Below are positions 38,548 through 44,117 of a stretch of DNA of 44,117 bases, piece by piece. Every line of letters begins with the position of its first letter. Within the stretch, counting starts at the first letter, position 1. The notes under the pieces were generated by a model, which saw only the letters and a program-made list of their open reading frames with translations, had not been told where the DNA came from and searched no databases. The DNA lies in assembly GCA_052168355.1 (NCBI GenBank), contig JBQLZQ010000003.1:1-44117 (forward strand). The letters are read 5' to 3'. A program made the position numbers and the translations under genes. The stretch is from JBQLZQ01 sp052168355 (GTDB taxonomy: Bacteria > Pseudomonadota > Alphaproteobacteria > DSM-16000 > Inquilinaceae).

Positions 38548-40077
38548 ATGAGCCTTCAACCGATCCTTGAACTGCGCAACATCACCCGGGCCTTCCCCGG
38601 CGTTATCGCCATGGACGGTGTTTCCATCGCTTTTCGTAGCGGTGAGGTGCACGCGGTGGTTGGTGAGAACGGTGCAGGCAAGAGCACGATGATGAATGTG
38701 CTTGCCGGCGAACTTCAGCCCGACAGCGGTACGATCCTCATGGATGGTAGGGAAACAAGCTTCCCCAGTCCGCTGGCAAGCCAGGCCAGGGGCATCCGTA
38801 TTGTGTTTCAGGAATTGTCGCTGTGCCAGAACCTGACCGTCGGAGAGAACGTCCTTTTGCCCGTGCTGGCAAAACGGCGACCCTTATCGTTTCTCGACCG
38901 GTCGCGCGCGGCGCGCGCTGCTGCGGAGACGCTGGAGCGCCTGGGGCTGAATGATATCAGCACGGATACACCATTGACCGGGCTTTCCGTCGCCCAGCAG
39001 CAGCTTGTCGAAATCGCGCGCGCCATTTCGCAAAAAGCGCGTGTCCTGGTTTTGGACGAGCCGAATTCGGCCTTGTCCACACGCGAGACGGAGCATTTGT
39101 TCGAAGTCGTCCGCGGCCTGCGCCACGAAGGTGTGACCGTCATCTACGTGTCTCACCATTTGGATGAGGTCTTGGCCCTCGCCGACCGCATCAGCGTCAT
39201 GCGGGACGGGCACCTGGTGACCACACTGGACAATTGCGCCGACGTGACAGTGGACGACCTGGTAACGCATATGGTGGGCCGATCGGTCGACGCGGCCGAG
39301 CAATACGCTCTGCGCCGCGAGGCGCATGAGCATATTGGCGAAGTCGCTCTGGCGGTGCGGGGCCTCAACGTCCCCGGGCACATACGCGATGTGTCCTTCG
39401 AGTTGTCAGAAGGGGAGATCCTTGGCATCGCCGGTATGCCTGACAGCGGCAAGGACGTTCTGGCCGATGCGATCTTCGGGCTTTTGCCGCGCCGCGGCGA
39501 CGTGACGATCGGCGGTATCCGTCTGGCGCCGGGCCGTCCATCGCATGCGATCGCGGCGGGCATGTCCTTCATTCCGGCTGACCGCCGTCGGGCTGGTGCC
39601 CTGTTATCGATGAGTGTGGTGGAAAACACCGTCTCAGCGGCGCTGCGCCGCTTTTCGATGGGGGGCTTCCTGCGCCGCCGTCCAATGCGGGCCACGGCCA
39701 GTGATTATGTGCGCAAGCTGGACGCCCGCGTTGCGAGCCTTGGCCAGACGATTGCGACATTGAGTGGCGGCAATCAGCAGAAGATCATCGTGGCGCGCGG
39801 CCTTATCACCGGTCCTCGTGTCCTGATGTTGCACGAACCGACGCGCGGCATAGACGTCGGCGCCAAGGCCGAGATCTACGCCATTCTCAAGGAACTGGCG
39901 GCCGAAGGCATGGCGATCCTCATGATCTCATCGGAACTATCCGAGGTGACGCTGCATTCCAGTCGCGTCTTGGTCATGGCGGATAAGGTCGTCATGGGCC
40001 AGCTTTCCGGCGCGGATATCACCGAAGAGTCGATCATCTCGCTTGCCACCCGCACCGCTCACGAGCACGCCGCATGA
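38548..40077 (+). CDS. CUT2-family sugar ABC transporter ATPase (two NBDs)
   Basis: This 509-residue ATPase has NBD1 with Walker A GENGAGKST (residues 39-47), Q-loop FQELSLCQNLT, signature LSVAQQQLVEIARA and Walker B VLVLDEPNSALS. NBD2 has a degenerate P-loop (GMPDSGKD), signature LSGGNQQKIIVARGL and VLMLHEPTRGIDVG, where the Walker-B Asp is His. NBD2 P-loop loss is known in CUT2 proteins, but the His is less common. It powers the permease at 36389 and follows a hairpin. Length and order fit RbsA. Confidence 0.93.
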   Translation: MSLQPILELRNITRAFPGVIAMDGVSIAFRSGEVHAVVGENGAGKSTMMNVLAGELQPDSGTILMDGRETSFPSPLASQARGIRIVFQELSLCQNLTVGENVLLPVLAKRRPLSFLDRSRAARAAAETLERLGLNDISTDTPLTGLSVAQQQLVEIARAISQKARVLVLDEPNSALSTRETEHLFEVVRGLRHEGVTVIYVSHHLDEVLALADRISVMRDGHLVTTLDNCADVTVDDLVTHMVGRSVDAAEQYALRREAHEHIGEVALAVRGLNVPGHIRDVSFELSEGEILGIAGMPDSGKDVLADAIFGLLPRRGDVTIGGIRLAPGRPSHAIAAGMSFIPADRRRAGALLSMSVVENTVSAALRRFSMGGFLRRRPMRATASDYVRKLDARVASLGQTIATLSGGNQQKIIVARGLITGPRVLMLHEPTRGIDVGAKAEIYAILKELAAEGMAILMISSELSEVTLHSSRVLVMADKVVMGQLSGADITEESIISLATRTAHEHAA

Positions 40078-40114
40078 ACAGGGGAGCCGGAAAGATAGGG
40101 AAAGGTCAGGCGCG

Positions 40115-41035
40115 ATGACTCGTATCACCGTGGTCGGCAGCTTTGCCGTCGGCCTGACAATCAGGACCGACACCATGCCGGTCTTCGGGCAGACATTGCT
40201 GGGCTCGGATTTCGATTTTGGACCGGGCGGCAAAGGATCCAATCAGGCGGTCGGGGTGGCCCGGCTCGGCGCAGACGCAGCATTGGTGACGTGTCTGGGA
40301 CAGGACGAATTGGCCAATGTCGCGGACAAGCTCTACGCCGCGGAGGGCGTCGACACGGCTCATATCGAACGCACCGCCGCACGTCCCACCGGGGCGGGCA
40401 TCATTGTGCTGAACGCGGAAGGCCAGAATTTCATCATTCTCGATATGGGCGCCAACGATCTGATGGACGCCGCCTTCGTCGACCGCGCCAAGTCCCGCAT
40501 CGACCGAAGCGATATCGTGATGACGGTGCTGGAGATCCCCGTTCCAGCCGCGCACCGGGCGTTGGAGTTGGCGAGGTCCGCCGGTGCCCGGACGATTTTG
40601 AACCCGGCTCCGGCGGCTGTTCTCCCGGACGGCATTTTCGACAATGTTGACTACCTCACGCCGAATGAAAGCGAGTTGCGCGTTCTCATGGGATTATCGC
40701 CCGACGATCCCACGGGCACCCGGGATCTTGCATGCGCGTTGCGTCAGCGCGGGGTGGGCACGGTACTCGTAACAATGGGCGACAAGGGCGTGATGGTCCT
40801 GGCCGACGACACGGACGCCGTAATCCCAACTCTTCGTGTCGATGTGACGGACACGACCGGAGCCGGCGATGCGTTCAACGCCGGTTTTGCGGTTGCTCTC
40901 GGCGAAGGTCGAGCGTTGACCGACGCCGTGGCGTTCGGCGCCGCTTGCGGCGCCCATGCCTGCACCCGGCTTGGCGTGATCCCATCGCTGGCCACAAGGG
41001 CCCAGGTCGATGCACTGATCGCCGCGGTGACTTGA
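40115..41035 (+). CDS. PfkB-family carbohydrate kinase (ribokinase-like)
   Basis: This 306-residue protein has the PfkB glycine-rich motif GPGGKGSNQAVGVARLG (from residue 37), a middle NPAPAAVLP and ELRVLMG, and the C-terminal DTTGAGDAFNAGF with the catalytic Asp. It resembles ribokinase and should phosphorylate a ribose-type sugar using ATP. Start at ATG 40115 is chosen because the upstream extension is unrelated. It is the fifth gene of the operon, downstream of the importer ATPase. RbsD next to it supports a ribose-like substrate. Confidence 0.92.
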   Translation: MTRITVVGSFAVGLTIRTDTMPVFGQTLLGSDFDFGPGGKGSNQAVGVARLGADAALVTCLGQDELANVADKLYAAEGVDTAHIERTAARPTGAGIIVLNAEGQNFIILDMGANDLMDAAFVDRAKSRIDRSDIVMTVLEIPVPAAHRALELARSAGARTILNPAPAAVLPDGIFDNVDYLTPNESELRVLMGLSPDDPTGTRDLACALRQRGVGTVLVTMGDKGVMVLADDTDAVIPTLRVDVTDTTGAGDAFNAGFAVALGEGRALTDAVAFGAACGAHACTRLGVIPSLATRAQVDALIAAVT

Positions 41036-41057
41036 GACACCAACCCAAGGAGACGGA

Positions 41058-41522
41058 ATGAAAAAGGGCAAACTGCTCAATGCGGAGTTGAATTACGCCA
41101 TCGCATCCATGGGGCACGGCGATCTGATGATCGTCTGCGATGCGGGTTTTCCAATCCCCGCCGATGCGTGGCGGATCGATCTATCGATTACCCAGGATGT
41201 GCCGGATTTGAAGACCGTGCTTTCCGCCGTCGCCGATGACCTTGTCGTCGAGAAGGTCGCCTACGCCGATACGCTGCCGGATCACAACCCATCGCTGCTG
41301 AAGACGGTCCGCGCGCTCTTTGGCGACTCCGATCACCAGATGATCGAGCATGAGACCATCCTGGGCGAGATGGCGGCAACAGCGAAAGTTATCGTGCGTA
41401 CCGGAGCGTTTGATCCTTGGGGAAACATCCTGCTGTATTCCGGAGTCGATGTCCCCAAATGGTTCGCCAAGCCCGGCACCGTTGCACCGGCGTACTACGC
41501 CGAGAAGATGAAGCAGCGGTAG
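41058..41522 (+). CDS. rbsD: RbsD/FucU-family sugar mutarotase
   Basis: This 154-residue protein has the RbsD start MKKGKLLNAELNYAIASMGH with His20 in MGHGD (the catalytic base), and DAGFPIPADAWRIDLSI. RbsD interconverts pyran and furan forms of ribose so that ribokinase can act. The C-terminal ILLYSGVDVPKWF is longer than in some members. AAGGAG lies just before the ATG. It sits between the kinase and the PanB-like gene. Confidence 0.9.
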   Translation: MKKGKLLNAELNYAIASMGHGDLMIVCDAGFPIPADAWRIDLSITQDVPDLKTVLSAVADDLVVEKVAYADTLPDHNPSLLKTVRALFGDSDHQMIEHETILGEMAATAKVIVRTGAFDPWGNILLYSGVDVPKWFAKPGTVAPAYYAEKMKQR

Positions 41523-41531
41523 GTCACGATC

Positions 41532-42353
41532 ATGCCGCGCATATTCAGCTGGGCGGCCCAGGACAGCGATCGCATGACGACCGTAGCAGGCCTGCGCGCC
41601 GCCAAGGGTCGGGCCGGTGCCTTCGCGCAGGTCACTGCCGAAACGGCGACAGAAGCCGAAGCCGCCGAAGCCGCCGAAATCGAGATGGTGGTCTGTCGTG
41701 CGCGCAACGTCGCCGAGGTGCGTCGTGGATCGAAGCGCGTGTTTGTCACGGCGGCACTTGGCTTCGCCGACGCCGTGACAACCGATGACATCATGCGCGC
41801 GGCCTTCAAGGCCCTGACCGATGGGGCCGATGCCGTCATCACCGCGCGCAGGCTGGAGGTCGTGGCTTTGCTGGCGTCTGAAGACATTCCGGTCATGGGC
41901 CATTTGGGGTTTGTCCCGCGCAAATCCACCTGGGTGGGTCAGGTGCGGGCCGTTGGCAAGACAGCCGATGAGGCGCTCGAACTTTACCATCGGTTCCGCC
42001 GGCTGGAGGAGGCCGGCGCCTTCGCGGTCGAGGCGGAACTCGTACCAGCGCCCCTCATGGCTGAGATCGCCCGGCGTACGGGGCTTGTGACTGTTTCCCT
42101 CGGTTCGGGTCCACAAGCGGAAGTGCTATTTCTGTTTACCTCCGACATCTGTGGTGAGGTGGAGCAGGCGCCACGCCATGCCCGCCGCTACGGCGACCTG
42201 GCCCGTCTCTACCGCCAGGTCGAAGAGGAACGGAGGGCCGCGCTGATGGCGTTCCGCCAGGACATCCGTAGCAAGCGATTTCCCGATCAATCTGAAATGG
42301 CGCAACTACCCGATACCGTGCTGGAGGAATTTCTGTCCCGCATCGATGGCTGA
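41532..42353 (+). CDS. PanB-like (ketopantoate hydroxymethyltransferase-type) enzyme
   Basis: This 273-residue TIM-barrel protein has PanB/PEP-mutase superfamily motifs: a central VMGHLGFVPRKSTWVGQVRAV, a GKTADEALELYHRFRRLEEA helix and the general-base region VEAELVPAPL, then VSLGSGPQAEVLFLFTSD. Metal ligands of true PanB (two Asp, one Glu) are not all obvious, especially at the N-terminus, so pantothenate synthesis is doubtful. As the last gene of the PhyH/ribokinase operon it may cleave or form a carbon-carbon bond on a branched or modified sugar intermediate. It starts 9 bp after RbsD. Confidence 0.75.
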   Translation: MPRIFSWAAQDSDRMTTVAGLRAAKGRAGAFAQVTAETATEAEAAEAAEIEMVVCRARNVAEVRRGSKRVFVTAALGFADAVTTDDIMRAAFKALTDGADAVITARRLEVVALLASEDIPVMGHLGFVPRKSTWVGQVRAVGKTADEALELYHRFRRLEEAGAFAVEAELVPAPLMAEIARRTGLVTVSLGSGPQAEVLFLFTSDICGEVEQAPRHARRYGDLARLYRQVEEERRAALMAFRQDIRSKRFPDQSEMAQLPDTVLEEFLSRIDG

Positions 42354-42869
42354 GATAGCTACCGCTGTGACGTGGTCCGCGCGGCGCCCACGCGTCGTGG
42401 ATGACGCATGGCTGTGCGTGACTCCATCGTGGTCGGCGGGCTGTTCGCGTTGGCTGGCTGGCTGGCGGCCAGGGTATCAGATCGTGCGCGGCCGGCTAAA
42501 TGTCAGGCGCGCGCAGACCAAGACCCGGGCCGCCTCCCTGATCGCCGAACCGCAGGTGGCGCCCGATCGCTTCGGGCCCCCCGGAAAACCTTGGTCGGCG
42601 TGCCCGTCTTGCGATAGCGGCCGATCCCTGGAGCAGGTGTCAGACGGGCGGGCCGTGCAAGAGTTTGAAACCATCCTGCTCGCTGAAGGACGGCTAGCTT
42701 TATTCCGTGCCGATGGTGCAACTTCGTCCCCTTGTTACGACTGCATCCAGACATTGAAAAAACCCCGATCCACACACGCACCTTAGCGAGTGGGGAGGGC
42801 GGTTTGTGCGTTGGTTTCCGCAAGCAAATTGGGCACAGAGCCAGGCAATGCATGGCAAGGACGGTTAAA
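42354..42869. other. 516-bp gap before the NnrS gene
   Basis: No credible gene was found; the open frames here are short, unlike known proteins and without ribosome sites. A TTTATTCCG patch near 42700 is the only AT-rich stretch. No FNR-type TTGAT-ATCAA box was seen. An AAGGA site at 42856-42860 belongs to NnrS. Confidence 0.5.
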
Positions 42870-44117
42870 ATGACCACTAAGACAGCGGAACGGATGCGAA
42901 CCTGGACCGGCCCCGCGATCCTGGCCTTCGGGTTTCGCCCGTTCTTTTTCGGGGCGGCCGCTTGGGCCGTGCTGGCCATGATACTCTGGGTTGCGATGCT
43001 GTCGGGTCATCTCATCCTGCCCACCGCTTTCGACCCCATCAGCTGGCACGCGCATGAATTCCTCTTTGGCTATCTCAGCGCTGTCGTGGCGGGGTTCTTG
43101 CTGACCGCGGTGCCAAACTGGACCGGGCGGCTACCGATTGTCGGTTGGCGACTCGGGACACTTGCGGTTGTCTGGTTGGCAGGGCGTTTGACAGTGTCCT
43201 TCTCCGCCGGGATGCCCGCGGGCCTGGTCGCGGCCATGGATCTGACCTTTCCGATATTGTTCGCGCTGGCCATCGGGCGCGAGATCGTGGCGGGCCGGAA
43301 CTGGCGCAACCTAACCGTGCTGGCGATGCTGGCCGTTTTCGCGGTCGGCAACGGCCTGTTCCACTGGGAGGCCGCACGGGGAGACTATGCCGCGCAAGGC
43401 GCTGGCCTAAGGCTGGGCCTTGGCGTCGGTCTCATGATGATCGCAGTCATCGGCGGTCGGATCGTGCCCTCCTTCACCCGGAACTGGCTGGTGAAGCGGC
43501 ATGGCGGGGCACTGCCGACGCCGCCTATGCAACGGTTCGACAAAGCGGCACTGATCGCGCTGCTGGTGGCGCTTGTTCTGTGGGTCCTCTGGCCACGGCA
43601 TGCGCTGACGGGGGCCGCGCTTGGCTTTGCCGGAGTTGCGCACGTGGTTCGGCTTGTTCGTTGGGCGGGCTATCGGACTCTGGCCGAGCCACTGGTGACG
43701 GTGCTGCACGCGGGTTATGCCTTTCTCCCGCTCGGGGCGTTGGCGCTTGCGTTTGAAATTCTGGCACCCGGGTCCTTTGGGATGGCCGGCGCGCAGCATC
43801 TGTGGATGGCGGGCGCAATCGGGCTCATGACCCTGGCCGTGATGACGCGGGCCACACTGGGCCATACCGGACAAGCCCTGACAGCGGGGCCAGGAACGAT
43901 CATCATCTATGCGGCTCTTGTCCTGTCGGTACTGGCGCGGGTCGCGGCGGGCCTTTGGCCTCACCTGTCGGGGCCGCTTCACACGGTTGCGGGCCTTGGG
44001 TGGATCACGGCGTTTGGCGGCTTTGCCGTTGTCTATGGCCCCGCTCTGCTGCGTCTTCCAGCACCTAGAGCGCGATCGTCATTGGTGGAAGCGGACCCGC
44101 TTCCACCAATGACGTGA
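42870..44117 (+). CDS. nnrS: NnrS-family membrane protein
   Basis: The 415-residue protein has about 12 hydrophobic segments. The NnrS features are the N-terminal LAFGFRPFFFGAAAWAVLAM, the SWHAHEFLFGYLSAVVAGFLLTAVPNW signature with haem/metal-type histidines, VGLMMIAVIGGRIVPSFTRNW and VMTRATLGHTG. NnrS proteins are linked to nitric-oxide metabolism in denitrifiers and protect against nitrosative stress. The ATG at 42870 is nine bases after AAGGA. The last codons (SSLVEADPLPPMT) are encoded by an 18-bp-arm inverted repeat, so the tail may be an inserted element, and the stop falls on the last base of the window. No nitrite or NO reductase gene is adjacent in the window. Confidence 0.9.
   Translation: MTTKTAERMRTWTGPAILAFGFRPFFFGAAAWAVLAMILWVAMLSGHLILPTAFDPISWHAHEFLFGYLSAVVAGFLLTAVPNWTGRLPIVGWRLGTLAVVWLAGRLTVSFSAGMPAGLVAAMDLTFPILFALAIGREIVAGRNWRNLTVLAMLAVFAVGNGLFHWEAARGDYAAQGAGLRLGLGVGLMMIAVIGGRIVPSFTRNWLVKRHGGALPTPPMQRFDKAALIALLVALVLWVLWPRHALTGAALGFAGVAHVVRLVRWAGYRTLAEPLVTVLHAGYAFLPLGALALAFEILAPGSFGMAGAQHLWMAGAIGLMTLAVMTRATLGHTGQALTAGPGTIIIYAALVLSVLARVAAGLWPHLSGPLHTVAGLGWITAFGGFAVVYGPALLRLPAPRARSSLVEADPLPPMT
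44077..44114 (+). repeat. Perfect inverted repeat at the NnrS C-terminus
   Basis: The arms cgtcattggtggaagcgg (44077-44094) and its exact complement (44097-44114) are separated by AC. The repeat overlaps the last codons and stop of nnrS. It could act as a terminator-like hairpin or be a REP/MITE end; the window ends three bases later, so the rest is unseen. Confidence 0.8.

Noticed and set aside
42731..42742. CTTGTTACGACT, as at the 3' end of 16S rRNA in reverse
   Set aside because: Only 12 bases match and no flanking rRNA sequence is present, so it is a chance match.
42346..42786. Open frame after the PanB-like gene
   Set aside because: No ribosome site, composition not protein-like, no recognisable family; the bases overlap the end of the previous gene.

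Overview
The window is high-GC DNA (about 60-68% by eye) with alphaproteobacterial, probably Rhodobacterales-like, protein styles: split transketolase, CUT2 sugar ABC and TRAP transporters, FCD-type GntR regulators, NnrS, and IS6/IS481/IS630 remnants. It reads as an accessory region: a polymorphic-toxin array followed by four catabolic gene clusters, separated by transposase debris. No rRNA, tRNA or CRISPR array was seen. The taxonomic placement is inference.

Region 1 (1-6.5 kb) is an RHS toxin/immunity array. It holds the 3' end of an RHS toxin and its candidate immunity gene, an orphan RHS core with a nuclease-like C-terminus and a DUF4304 immunity gene, a third toxin tip with its own small immunity gene, and two decayed RHS core copies. 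Inverted between them are higA with a 5'-truncated higB and the 3' end of a ParE-like toxin gene. Several junctions fall exactly at RHS sequence.

Region 2 (6.4-16.3 kb) is a sugar or polyol catabolic island. On the minus strand lie a two-subunit transketolase, an FGGY kinase and a SorC-type regulator; diverging from them are a CUT2 ABC transporter (permease, binding protein, ATPase) and two SDR dehydrogenases. A 12-bp word recurs at its promoters. The kinase ends inside a MITE-like element, the regulator ends in IS6-derived sequence, and just beyond the last gene an inverted scrap of RHS core reappears.

Region 3 (16.5-20.1 kb) holds an ArsR/SRPBCC/VOC operon, an EamA transporter between short repeats, and inverted IS6 transposase fragments. 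Region 4 (20.1-27.6 kb) is an amine or amino-acid module: a DapA-like lyase, a GntR regulator, a DUF6282-like hydrolase, a polar amino-acid ABC transporter and a flavin amine oxidase. Region 5 (28.5-34.2 kb) is a TRAP transporter with two TIM-barrel isomerases and a GntR regulator facing a perfect 34-bp palindrome.

Region 6 (34.3-42.4 kb) starts with an IS630 fragment. Then an AraC regulator diverges from a seven-gene operon: PhyH-type dioxygenase, CUT2 permease, binding protein, ATPase, PfkB kinase, RbsD-like mutarotase and a PanB-like protein. This combination is the best candidate in the window for an undescribed pathway: oxidative removal of a decoration from a pentose, then phosphorylation, with an aldolase-type enzyme of unknown role. 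Region 7 is an NnrS membrane protein whose last codons are a perfect hairpin at the window edge.
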